Positions 7,465 through 13,502 of a DNA stretch of 13,511 bases are shown here, piece after piece. Position numbers and translations under genes: made by a program. A model generated the notes under the pieces. It made no database searches. It saw only the letters and a program-made list of their open reading frames with translations, and had not been told where the DNA came from. The stretch is from Bacillota bacterium. GTDB lineage: Bacteria > Bacillota > Clostridia > Peptostreptococcales > Anaerovoracaceae. The DNA lies in contig JAGATO010000262.1 of assembly GCA_017621195.1 (NCBI GenBank), positions 1 through 13,511 on the forward strand, written 5' to 3'. Each line of letters opens with the position of its first letter. Within the stretch, counting starts at the first letter, position 1.

Positions 7465-7514
7465 AGATCTATCTCCTCATCTCATGCGCGGCATTTCCCA
7501 CCGCAATTGTCTTT

Positions 7515-7543
7515 ATGGTATCACATCGAAGGCCGTCGCACAA
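7515..7543 (-). promoter_or_regulatory. Possible surE promoter
   Basis: TTGTGC (7543-7538), a 17-base spacer and TACCAT (7520-7515) on the minus strand, about 50 bases before the surE start. Both boxes depart from consensus, so this is a moderate call resting on the exact spacing. Confidence 0.45.
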
Positions 7544-7587
7544 GAACCCCTTTTTCATCATTCAGTCACAAAGTCGGAATGAAATCA

Positions 7588-7632
7588 AAAAGAAAAACAG
7601 AGGCAACTGCCTGTCGTCCGCAGCACCTCTGC
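7588..7632 (-). terminator. Terminator of the lysE-family gene
   Basis: The outer stem CAGAGG / CCTCTG (7599-7604 and 7627-7632) closes a structured loop and is followed on the minus strand by TTTTTCTTTTT. It lies about 80 bases after the exporter stop codon and separates that gene from surE. Confidence 0.75.
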
Positions 7633-7710
7633 ATAAAGTTTTCGTTTGATACCGTTGTTGTTATACAGTGATGTCCGAAAAAGGACACATCCTCTCGTCA
7701 TCACACTGCG

Positions 7711-8325
7711 TTAGAAAATTCCTGCGGTGACGGCAAAGTTGAGCAGAAGCTTGATGCCGTAGGACAGAATGACGATACCGCAGACGATGTTGATGATGCG
7801 CAGCACTTTGTCGTTCAGCTTGGAGCCGAAGACGTGAGTCAGCGTGGACAGACCCAGCCACCAGGTGGCGGAAGCCGCCGCCGCACCCAGAATGAATGCC
7901 GTGGATTGGGCCGTCGGCAGGGATGCGCGAAACGCGCCGAACAGCAGAGAACCGTCGATCAGCGCCTGGGGATTGAACCAGGTCACCACGCAGGCCATGG
8001 AAACCACCTGTTTCAGCGGAATATTCACATCTTTTTTCTCCAGCGTTCCCTTGGATCGGGCCAGCGAAATACCCATATAGATCAGAACCAGACTTCCCAC
8101 CAGCATGATCGCCATCTTCAATAAGGGAAACCGGTCCATAACCGCACCCACGCCGAAGAAGCAGGCAAAGGCCAGCGTAATGTCGAAGAACATGACGATG
8201 AACGCCGTCTGATACACCCGCTTGGTGGGCTGCGTCAGACCCGTGTTGATGACGAACAGGTTCTGTGCGCCGATGGGGGCTACATAGGCCAAGCCGATGG
8301 AAAAGCCCTGTAAAAAATACATCAT
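7711..8325 (-). CDS. LysE/RhtB-superfamily amino-acid exporter
   Basis: 204 aa, the usual length of LysE/ArgO proteins. These are inner-membrane exporters that remove excess amino acids such as lysine or arginine, driven by the proton motive force. Six hydrophobic segments can be drawn: about residues 4-26, 40-60, 68-88, 106-126, 143-165 and 177-199. The conserved motifs AYVAPIGAQNLFV (14-25) and WFNPQALIDG (116-125) are both present. The start is set at the ATGATG pair (MMYFLQG), with AAAGGAG 11 bases before it; a longer open frame upstream overlaps the regulatory region and the divergent gene, so it is ignored. It is divergent from a MocR-type regulator that is broken here (see 8554-9174), so control of this gene may be altered. 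The exact substrate cannot be told. Confidence 0.93.
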   Translation of the reverse strand: MMYFLQGFSIGLAYVAPIGAQNLFVINTGLTQPTKRVYQTAFIVMFFDITLAFACFFGVGAVMDRFPLLKMAIMLVGSLVLIYMGISLARSKGTLEKKDVNIPLKQVVSMACVVTWFNPQALIDGSLLFGAFRASLPTAQSTAFILGAAAASATWWLGLSTLTHVFGSKLNDKVLRIINIVCGIVILSYGIKLLLNFAVTAGIF

Positions 8326-8361
8326 AATCTCAAAAGCTCCTTTCCGTTTCACAAGCTGTGA

Positions 8362-8448
8362 CCCAGCCAATGAATTCCTTACAAATCCTATAATATCGTT
8401 TATTTCAATCCGAGTACCCGGCCACTTTTTCATTTTATGCCCAGCCAA
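8362..8448. repeat. Two CCCAGCCAA direct repeats in the lysE-mocR gap
   Basis: CCCAGCCAA occurs at 8362-8370 and 8440-8448, 78 bases apart, in the region between the divergent exporter and regulator genes. MocR regulators often bind direct repeats in such divergent regions, so these are candidate operator halves. This rests on the repeat and its position only. Confidence 0.3.
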
Positions 8449-8451
8449 GTC

Positions 8452-8480
8452 TTGCGTTTTCCCATCCTTCCTGCTACAGT
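8452..8480 (+). promoter_or_regulatory. Promoter of the mocR-type gene
   Basis: TTGCGT (8452-8457), a 17-base spacer and TACAGT (8475-8480) lie about 75 bases before the mocR start. The right-hand CCCAGCCAA repeat touches its -35 box on the upstream side. Confidence 0.6.
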
Positions 8481-8553
8481 GAAATGGAACGAAGCGGTTC
8501 CGCTGCAGTAGAACCGAGAGCAAAGCGGCATCTTTCGCCGGAAAGGATGTCCC

Positions 8554-9174
8554 ATGAGCCCCAAATCTCAGCAGAAAATTACAATCGACTGGCGGCCGGA
8601 CAAGACCAGCGGCCGGCCCATCTACAAACAGATCGTAGATTACATGAGCGAAATGATTTCCTCCGGTCACTGGGCCATCGGCTCCCGCCTTCCTTCCCAG
8701 CGCAGCCTGGCTCAACAGTTCGGCGTCAACCGCAGCACCATCACCACCGCTATGGAAGAGTTGTATTCCTATGGCGTTCTGGAAGGCGACTTCGGTCGCG
8801 GAACCTACATCGCCAGCAACACCTGGACCCTGATGATGTCCTCCGCACCGCCGGACTGGGGCACCTACATCCGTTCCGGCTCCTTCAAACCCAACGTCCC
8901 CACCATACAGGCCATCAACCGGCTGGAATTCGAGGAGGGTTACATCCGTCTGGGCACCGGCGAGCTGGCTCCGGAACTGTTTCCCCGGGATTCCATGGAG
9001 GAGGTCTTTCGACGGCTTCCTGCCCAGATCCCGTCTTTGAACTATCTGGGACCGCTGGGCCTTCCCGAGCTGCGGGAAGCGCTGGCCTGCCGGGTTACAG
9101 GCCCAGACATTCTCCCAGAACCTCACCGATGGGCTCGTGAATCACCAGATCCGCCTTGGAATCGTACGGCGTAG
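8554..9174 (+). pseudogene. Truncated MocR-family (GntR/aminotransferase) regulator
   Basis: MocR proteins are about 450-500 aa: an N-terminal GntR winged helix joined to a PLP-binding aminotransferase-like domain. The winged helix is intact at about residues 20-85 (RPIYKQIVDYM, LPSQRSLAQQFGVNRSTIT, GDFGRGTYIA). The linker and start of the aminotransferase domain follow to LGPLGLPELREALACR (about residues 164-180). After residue 180 (9093) the family match ends and the frame runs about 26 codons in antisense to the sirtuin gene before stopping. The PLP lysine and about 300 residues are missing, so this is a broken gene. The likely cause is a deletion that fused it to the 3' end of the sirtuin gene. 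The start has AAAGGATG about 6 bases upstream. A protein with only the DNA-binding domain could still be made and might bind DNA without sensing its ligand. Confidence 0.85.
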
Positions 9175-9832
9175 AGGACTTGTTGATCAGGACCAGGTGT
9201 TTTCCCCGGAAATACTGAATCAGTCCGGCAGCGGGATAGACCACCAGAGAGGTTCCGCCCACGATCAGCGTATCGGCTGCGGCAATGGCGTTGACCGCTC
9301 CGGTGATGCAGCCGTCGTCCAGACATTCTTCATACAGAACCACTTCCGGCTTTACCACGCCGCCGCAGATCTCGCAGTGGGGAACGTGACCTTCGCAGTT
9401 CTTCGGATCCATGACGTAATCCAGTTCGTAGGATTGATTGCACTTCATGCAGCGGTTTCGCAGGACGGAGCCGTGCAGCTCGTAAACCACCTGACTTCCG
9501 GCCATCTGATGAAGGCCGTCGATGTTCTGCGTGACCACGGCTTTCAGCTTTCCCATCTGTTCCAGCTTTGCCAGCGCCAGATGCGCCTTGTTGGGCTTGA
9601 CGCCGTCGCAGATCAGGTTATTCTTATAATAATCGTAAAATGTTTCCATGTTTCGCATGAAGAACGTGTGAGACAGCATTTCCTCCGGTGATCTCCCATA
9701 GTTCTGCTGCGCATGGTACAGGCCGTTTTCCGAGCGGAAGTCCGGGACGCCGGATTCGGTGGAAACGCCCGCACCGCCAAAGAATACGATATTTTTACTT
9801 TCATCCAGGATTTTCTTCAATTCATCGTACAT
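9095..9832 (-). CDS. cobB: NAD-dependent protein deacetylase (sirtuin, CobB type)
   Basis: 245 aa, normal for a bacterial sirtuin. It removes acetyl or other acyl groups from protein lysines using NAD, giving nicotinamide and O-acyl-ADP-ribose, and acts in the cytoplasm. Motifs are complete and in order: GAGVSTESGVPDFRS (20-34), TQNIDGLH (101-108), catalytic His120 (YELHGS) and a four-Cys zinc site (Cys128, Cys131, Cys153, Cys156). The C-terminal GTSL-type and IHEPIGE sequences are present, so the protein looks full length. The start chosen is MYDELKK, with GGGAGG 8 bases before; the frame is open for 26 more codons upstream but that part is the promoter. It is divergent from the DUF401-type gene. 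Its last codons lie at the break in mocR, and its 3' end overlaps the open frame of that broken gene by 80 bases. Confidence 0.96.
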   Translation of the reverse strand: MYDELKKILDESKNIVFFGGAGVSTESGVPDFRSENGLYHAQQNYGRSPEEMLSHTFFMRNMETFYDYYKNNLICDGVKPNKAHLALAKLEQMGKLKAVVTQNIDGLHQMAGSQVVYELHGSVLRNRCMKCNQSYELDYVMDPKNCEGHVPHCEICGGVVKPEVVLYEECLDDGCITGAVNAIAAADTLIVGGTSLVVYPAAGLIQYFRGKHLVLINKSSTPYDSKADLVIHEPIGEVLGECLGL

Positions 9833-9848
9833 ATCTCTGCCTCCCCCT

Positions 9849-9877
9849 TTGACGGGCTGTAAAAATTTATTTATACT
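9849..9877 (+). promoter_or_regulatory. Promoter of the DUF401-type gene
   Basis: TTGACG (9849-9854), a 17-base spacer and TATACT (9872-9877) on the plus strand, about 55 bases before the start. It faces the sirtuin promoter, whose -10 box begins only 3 bases away. Confidence 0.7.
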
Positions 9878-9880
9878 TAG

Positions 9881-9910
9881 ACTATAATACGAAAAACTCA
9901 CCGCTGTCAA
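9881..9910 (-). promoter_or_regulatory. Promoter of the sirtuin gene
   Basis: TTGACA (9910-9905) and TATAGT (9886-9881) with an 18-base spacer on the minus strand. The leader to the ATG at 9832 would be about 40 bases. It faces the plus-strand promoter of the neighbouring gene. Confidence 0.75.
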
Positions 9911-9932
9911 TTTTTAAGAAAGGTCTTTTTCC

Positions 9933-11135
9933 ATGCAGCTGCTTTCCCTCGCCATCGTATTCGTCGCCATCATCGTCCTGTTGGGTCTCCGTCGGCCGCT
10001 GTACCAGGCCATTTCCGGCGGACTGGTCCTGATGGTACTCCTGTTTCACATCCCGCTGACCGCCGCGATCTCCGGCATTTTGAACGTATTTACCAACTGG
10101 GGTTCCTTCTCCATTCTGGTGTCCTTATATCTGGTCACCTACCTGCAGCGGATTCTGGAAGCCAGAAGTCAGATCAAACTGGCCCAGCAGGACCTGAACG
10201 GACTGTTTCACAACCGTCGGGTCAACGCCACCGGCGCTCCCATGTTCATCGGCCTCCTGCCCTCTGCAGCGGCCATGATCCTCTGCGGCGACATCATGAA
10301 GGACGCCACCGAAGGCTATCTGGAACCGAAGGAGCAGGCCTTCGTCACCAACTGGATCCGCCACATTCCGGAAAGCACTCTGCCCACCTACTCCGGCGTA
10401 TTGCTGATGGCTACCCTGTCCGGCCTTCCTCTACCCACGTTTACGCTGCACATGATCGTACCGGTCATCGTCCTGGTTCTTCTGGGATATTTCCCCTACA
10501 TTCACAGGCTACCTAAGGATCCGGGAACTCCCGTCAGCGAAAACCGGGTCAGGGACGCGTTTCAGCTGTTCGCTCACCTCTGGTCTCTGCTGCTGATTCT
10601 GGTCTTGATTCTGGTCTTCGATCTTTCCATCGTGCCGTCCATCCTGATCTCCATCGTAGCCTGCCTCTTCGTTTACCGCTTCCGCTTCGACGAGCTGAGG
10701 CCCATGTTCCGCAGCGCTTTTGAAAAGAAGCTATTGTCCAATACCTTCCTCGTTTTAGTATTGAAGGAGTTCATCTCCTACACCGGCGTATTGAAGACTC
10801 TCCCGGATCTTCTGGAAGGACTGGCCATCCCCACCTACATCGTCTTCGCCCTGATGTTCTTTCTGGGCGGCATCATCAGCGGCAGCAACGGCATCATCGC
10901 CCTGGGAACGCCTCTGGCCTTCGCGGCCATTCCCGACGGCGGCGTTCCGCTCATGGTCCTTCTGATGTGCATGAGTCATGCGGCAAGCATGGTTTCCCCC
11001 ACTCACGTCTGTTCCGTCGTAGCCGCTGATTACTTCGGCATCTCCCTGGGGCAGCTGATCCGCAAGACCATCCCTACCGCCCTCCTGTTCTGCGTCCTGA
11101 TGCTGATCTATTACAATGTACTGCTTCTTCTGTAA
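9933..11135 (+). CDS. DUF401-family membrane protein, probable transporter
   Basis: 400 aa with about ten hydrophobic segments spread along the whole length, including the N-terminus (LLSLAIVFVAIIVLLGL), 45-70, 100-117, 150-165, 170-187, 215-235, 290-315, 340-360 and the C-terminus. It resembles the DUF401 proteins, a membrane family placed with the ion-transporter or symporter-like superfamily. The blocks NATGAPMFIGLLPSAAAM (98-115), IRHIPESTLPTYSG (142-155) and MSHAASMVSPTHVC (347-360) look like the conserved helical-hairpin regions of such transporters. The substrate is unknown. The start has AGAAAGG about 10 bases upstream. It is divergent from the sirtuin gene and both may respond to a shared regulator. 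No clear terminator follows the stop codon. Confidence 0.85.
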   Translation: MQLLSLAIVFVAIIVLLGLRRPLYQAISGGLVLMVLLFHIPLTAAISGILNVFTNWGSFSILVSLYLVTYLQRILEARSQIKLAQQDLNGLFHNRRVNATGAPMFIGLLPSAAAMILCGDIMKDATEGYLEPKEQAFVTNWIRHIPESTLPTYSGVLLMATLSGLPLPTFTLHMIVPVIVLVLLGYFPYIHRLPKDPGTPVSENRVRDAFQLFAHLWSLLLILVLILVFDLSIVPSILISIVACLFVYRFRFDELRPMFRSAFEKKLLSNTFLVLVLKEFISYTGVLKTLPDLLEGLAIPTYIVFALMFFLGGIISGSNGIIALGTPLAFAAIPDGGVPLMVLLMCMSHAASMVSPTHVCSVVAADYFGISLGQLIRKTIPTALLFCVLMLIYYNVLLLL

Positions 11136-11444
11136 CTGTAGCAGTGCGACAATTCTATTTCGATGTAAGCTATCTATGGAACATGCGATCATCGAAAACG
11201 GCGCAGAATAGCGGCCTTTACCGCATCAAAAGTACCCACCCCCATGGCCGCCCTCAAGTATATTTATTCGCCTTATTCATCCGATTCGTCCAAATAGTCC
11301 AATTATATTCAAGAAAAAACCATAAAGTTTCATTCTGTACAAGGTGTTTCGCCCTAATTCTGGTCAAAACTCTGATCAGAAAAGTTCCGCAAAACTCAAA
11401 AGTTCCGCGGATTTTACCCAAAATACAGATGAAAGGCCGATTTT
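11136..11444. other. Intergenic region before the Fic gene
   Basis: 309 bases with no gene I can support. No terminator is seen for the upstream membrane protein gene. AAAAGTTCCGC occurs twice (11380-11390 and 11398-11408). AATTCTGGTCAAAA at 11356-11369 is repeated inside the Fic gene at 11621-11634. This stretch is the likely left border of the accessory block, but I see no inverted repeats marking an element end. Confidence 0.4.
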
Positions 11445-11498
11445 ATGGACTACATAACCATTTCTGAAATGGCTGAAAAATGGAACATTTCAGAGTGA
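11445..11498 (+). pseudogene. Detached N-terminal HTH piece of the Fic protein
   Basis: ATG at 11445 with GAAAGG 8 bases upstream opens MDYITISEMAEKWNISE and then meets TGA (11496-11498). This is the first half of the small MerR-like HTH found at the start of many clostridial proteins, in which ISER-x-IRxYC is expected. Reading TGA as the Arg codon CGA would restore ISERMIRRYCIDGRIEG without a break, so a single C-to-T change explains the interruption. Confidence 0.7.
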
Positions 11499-12374
11499 AT
11501 GATACGCAGATATTGTATTGATGGACGAATTGAAGGAACAATTTTCAAAGATAATGTTTGGATGCTTCCCGAAAATGCGGAGAAGCCAACGCGCCGCACG
11601 AGGGAAGCAGCGAAGCTCCCAATTCTGGTCAAAAAACTGCAACGCCAACGCACCAAGAAGATCTACCACGGTCTCTACGATTACATACAGATCAACTTCT
11701 GCTACAGCTCCAACCGTCTGGCCAGCAACCGGCTCCTGCTCACACAGGTGGAGGAAGTCTACAGGAAAGGCAAGGTTTCCACGGGATTTGAGCCCATCAA
11801 GGTGGACGATCTGATCGAGGCGTATAACCACTTCACCTGTGTCAGCCATATCATCGATACTGCTGCCGCCCGCATCTCCCAATCCTACATCCGCAAGCTG
11901 CACACCATGCTCAGCTATGGCACCATGGCGGAGCGTAAACTCCAATTTCATCCGGGAGAGTACCGCAGGGATACCTGCACTATCGGTAAGACCAAAACCA
12001 CGCCGCCAAAGAATATAAACTCCCAAATGAACGCCCTGATTGCAGAATACGAGAGTCTGGACAAGGTGGAGCTGGCACAGATCCTGGACTTCCATGTGCG
12101 CTTCGAGCGTATCCACCCCTTCACAGACGGCAATGGCCGTGTAGGTCGGCTGCTCATGTTCAAGGAGTGCCTGCGCCATGAAATAACACCGTTCATCCTT
12201 GATGACAAACGGCGCACAGAATACCTCAAAGGCATCCGCGAATGGGATATGGACAAGTCCACCCTGTTCACCCCCTGCCTCGAAGCACAGGCTCGCTTCC
12301 AAGCCCAGATCGACCTGCAGAAACTGCAGGAATACGCCCAGCACTATAAGCCTGCTGACTATAAGGAGGATTAA
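11499..12374 (+). CDS. Fic-domain protein (AMPylase-type), N-terminal HTH interrupted
   Basis: 291 aa from the ATG right behind the TGA that interrupts its HTH. The Fic active-site loop is complete and canonical: HPFTDGNGRVGR at residues 206-217, with catalytic His206. Fic enzymes usually transfer AMP from ATP to a hydroxyl of a target protein; some act as toxins. The region around residue 70 (CYSSNRLASNRLL) lies where class II Fic proteins carry the inhibitory helix (S/T)xxxE(G/N); here the Glu position is Ala75 (GCC at 11721-11723). Residues 1-30 are the second half of the HTH (RRYCIDGRIEG, VWMLPENAEKP). No good ribosome binding site serves 11499, so translation may depend on restarting after the TGA. 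The stop codon is 3 bases before tnpV, so the two form a unit. It is either a degenerating gene or one that lives with the break. Confidence 0.85.
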   Translation: MIRRYCIDGRIEGTIFKDNVWMLPENAEKPTRRTREAAKLPILVKKLQRQRTKKIYHGLYDYIQINFCYSSNRLASNRLLLTQVEEVYRKGKVSTGFEPIKVDDLIEAYNHFTCVSHIIDTAAARISQSYIRKLHTMLSYGTMAERKLQFHPGEYRRDTCTIGKTKTTPPKNINSQMNALIAEYESLDKVELAQILDFHVRFERIHPFTDGNGRVGRLLMFKECLRHEITPFILDDKRRTEYLKGIREWDMDKSTLFTPCLEAQARFQAQIDLQKLQEYAQHYKPADYKED

Positions 12375-12377
12375 CTT

Positions 12378-12725
12378 ATGAAACAGATTACATATACCCG
12401 CTGCGGAGACTACAACATCCCCAACCTGACCCTGTCCAAAACCGAGACGAAGCCTCTGGGCAAGTACGGACGGATGAGGAAGAAATATCTGCAGGAACAC
12501 AGACCGGTGCTGTGGAACAGCATGATCCTGTCGGAGACCCTGTACCCCCATTTGAGGGAGATCGACGAGACGGCGAACAGGCGGATGAAGCAGCTGATGT
12601 CCGAATTACTTGCATCGGCTCCTGCACCGGACAAGGAAACCCGGCAGATGACTTGGGTGCAGCATATGAACGCACTGAAAGCACAAGCCGAGGAGATCAT
12701 CCTCACAGAACTGATCTTTAATTAA
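12378..12725 (+). CDS. tnpV: TnpV-type transposon-encoded protein
   Basis: 115 aa. The N-terminal ITYTRCGDYNIPNLTL, the middle GKYGRMRKKYLQEH and the C-terminal AQAEEIILTELIF are the blocks I know from TnpV proteins of clostridial mobile elements of the Tn4451 kind. Their function is not established. No signal peptide or membrane segment is present, and the middle is helical and charged. The start has AAGGAGG, placed within the end of the fic gene, and only 3 bases separate the two reading frames, so they are probably translated from one message. A strong hairpin follows the stop at once. Its presence marks the surrounding region as accessory, although no transposase or recombinase is visible in the window. 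Confidence 0.85.
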   Translation: MKQITYTRCGDYNIPNLTLSKTETKPLGKYGRMRKKYLQEHRPVLWNSMILSETLYPHLREIDETANRRMKQLMSELLASAPAPDKETRQMTWVQHMNALKAQAEEIILTELIFN

Positions 12726-12731
12726 GCCGAT

Positions 12732-12758
12732 GGGGGTGTCGTGTAATGCGACACCCCC
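12732..12758 (+). terminator. Terminator of the fic-tnpV unit
   Basis: The perfect 10-bp stem GGGGGTGTCG / CGACACCCCC with a 7-base loop starts 6 bases after the tnpV stop. The tail TGATTATTTC is not a pure T-run, but the GC-rich stem is strong. Confidence 0.75.
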
Positions 12759-13135
12759 TGATTATTTCAGTCCTTGTGAAATCCGTGAAATATTTGCCTG
12801 TACGGCGAAGTCGCTGCACGGTTCCGTGCTTCTCAGGACAGCGAACAGGCTTCATGGAACAATGTGCAGTTGTACTGTTTGAAGAAAATCACTCGATTTC
12901 GCAAAGTCCAATATGCCATCTTTCGATCAGAGCATCGTTGAAAGTATTTCTATCGTCTGCAGAGCCGGTATGCGGATAAGAGATCCACGGAATGGTGAAG
13001 TTATTTCGCTCTGCAGCAAAAATGACCGTCAATTAAGCTGACGTTCATTTTATCGAGGAATACCGTCGGTCTAAGCGACGGTATTTGCTCAGGCAAGGGT
13101 GTAAATACTGCTGACACCCTATGCCCGGGTATATG
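12759..13135. other. Gene-poor, possibly decayed region
   Basis: 377 bases without a gene I can support firmly. On the minus strand one frame reads from TTG at 13032 for 47 codons (12889-13032; product includes IPWISYPHTGSADDRN and FNDALIERWHIG) with protein-like composition, then after one TGA stays open to the tnpV stop region. It has no ribosome binding site. It may be a decayed gene end. The right part holds three stem-loops (13020-13119). Confidence 0.3.
13020..13119. repeat. Ladder of stem-loops, two of them related
   Basis: Stem 1 is AAATGACCGTCA / TGACGTTCATTT (13020-13031 and 13039-13050, one mismatch). Stem 2 is AATACCGTCG / CGACGGTATT (13059-13068 and 13076-13085, perfect). Both carry ACCGTC, a short loop with TAAG and then GACG, so they look like diverged copies. 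A third, weaker stem is GGGTGT / ACACCC (13097-13119). Stem 1 is flanked by A and T runs and could act as a terminator in both directions. Otherwise the role is unknown; protein binding sites or the remains of an element end are possible. Confidence 0.5.
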
Positions 13136-13161
13136 AAAAAGTGTCATCAAATCGATGACAC
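13136..13161 (-). terminator. Terminator of the XRE regulator gene
   Basis: The perfect 8-bp stem GTGTCATC / GATGACAC (13141-13148 and 13154-13161) with a 5-base loop is followed on the minus strand by TTTTT. It starts 7 bases beyond the stop codon of the regulator. Confidence 0.85.
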
Positions 13162-13168
13162 CTTTGTA

Positions 13169-13411
13169 CTACTTTATCTCTTGCTCCAAGTCGTCGAACT
13201 CCGGCGTGGAGAAGAACTCTCCCAAGGTAATCCCCAAACCATCACAAATCATCTTGATGGTAATCAGCTTCGGATTTTGGCTTTTCCCATAGAGAATATT
13301 CTTTATGCTTGAAGGCGGCAGAGCTGAGATCGTCGCCAATTTGTTGATGGTGATTTCTCGCTCACCACACAACGCCAGAATACGATTTCTGACTGCAGTA
13401 ACGGTATCCAT
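13169..13411 (-). CDS. Small XRE-family HTH transcriptional regulator
   Basis: 80 aa. Nearly all of it is one helix-turn-helix of the Cro/CI (XRE) type: RNRILALCGEREITINKLATISALPPSSIKNIL is the two-helix core, followed by ICDGLGITLGEFF and a short acidic tail EFDDLEQEIK. Such short regulators are common in clostridial genomes and mobile elements. The start at MDTVTAVRNR is chosen because GGAGGAGGGGGAG lies directly before it; a longer frame to 13498 would run through the promoter and operator-like repeats. No ligand or dimerisation domain is present beyond the HTH. The pair of direct repeats upstream (13467-13502) suggests control of itself and of a divergent gene beyond the right edge. Its target genes are not known. 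Confidence 0.93.
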   Translation of the reverse strand: MDTVTAVRNRILALCGEREITINKLATISALPPSSIKNILYGKSQNPKLITIKMICDGLGITLGEFFSTPEFDDLEQEIK

Positions 13412-13435
13412 GCTCCCCCTCCTCCAGATTTTTTG

Positions 13436-13444
13436 CTTATAGCA
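13436..13444 (-). promoter_or_regulatory. Extended -10 promoter of the XRE gene
   Basis: TGCTATAAG on the minus strand (TG-n-TATAAG) lies about 25 bases before the start codon. No good -35 box is seen. The repeats at 13467-13502 lie just upstream of where the -35 would be. Confidence 0.45.
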
Positions 13445-13466
13445 TATCCTATCTGGATGGGCTTTA

Positions 13467-13502
13467 TAGGCTATACATGCCACTATTAGGCTATACATAG
13501 CC
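13467..13502. repeat. Tandem operator-like direct repeats
   Basis: TAGGCTATACAT occurs at 13467-13478 and again at 13487-13498, exactly 20 bases apart, about two turns of the helix. The second copy extends to GGCTATACATAGCC, nearly a full palindrome (GGCTAT/ATAGCC). The spacing puts both on one face of the DNA, as expected for two regulator dimers binding side by side. The adjacent XRE gene is the obvious candidate for the binder. Confidence 0.6.

Noticed and set aside
8326..9126. Long N-terminal extension of the LysE-type protein
   Set aside because: It would run through the divergent promoter region and antisense to mocR; the family start and ribosome binding site are at 8325.
11144..11467. 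107-codon plus-strand frame after the DUF401-type gene
   Set aside because: No ribosome binding site, odd composition, and it overlaps the Fic start region; no similarity recognised.
11490..12551. Minus-strand open frame of 353 codons
   Set aside because: It is antisense to the fic gene, which carries a perfect Fic motif on the plus strand.
12746..12979. 77-codon plus-strand frame behind tnpV
   Set aside because: It starts inside the loop of the terminator hairpin and has no ribosome binding site.
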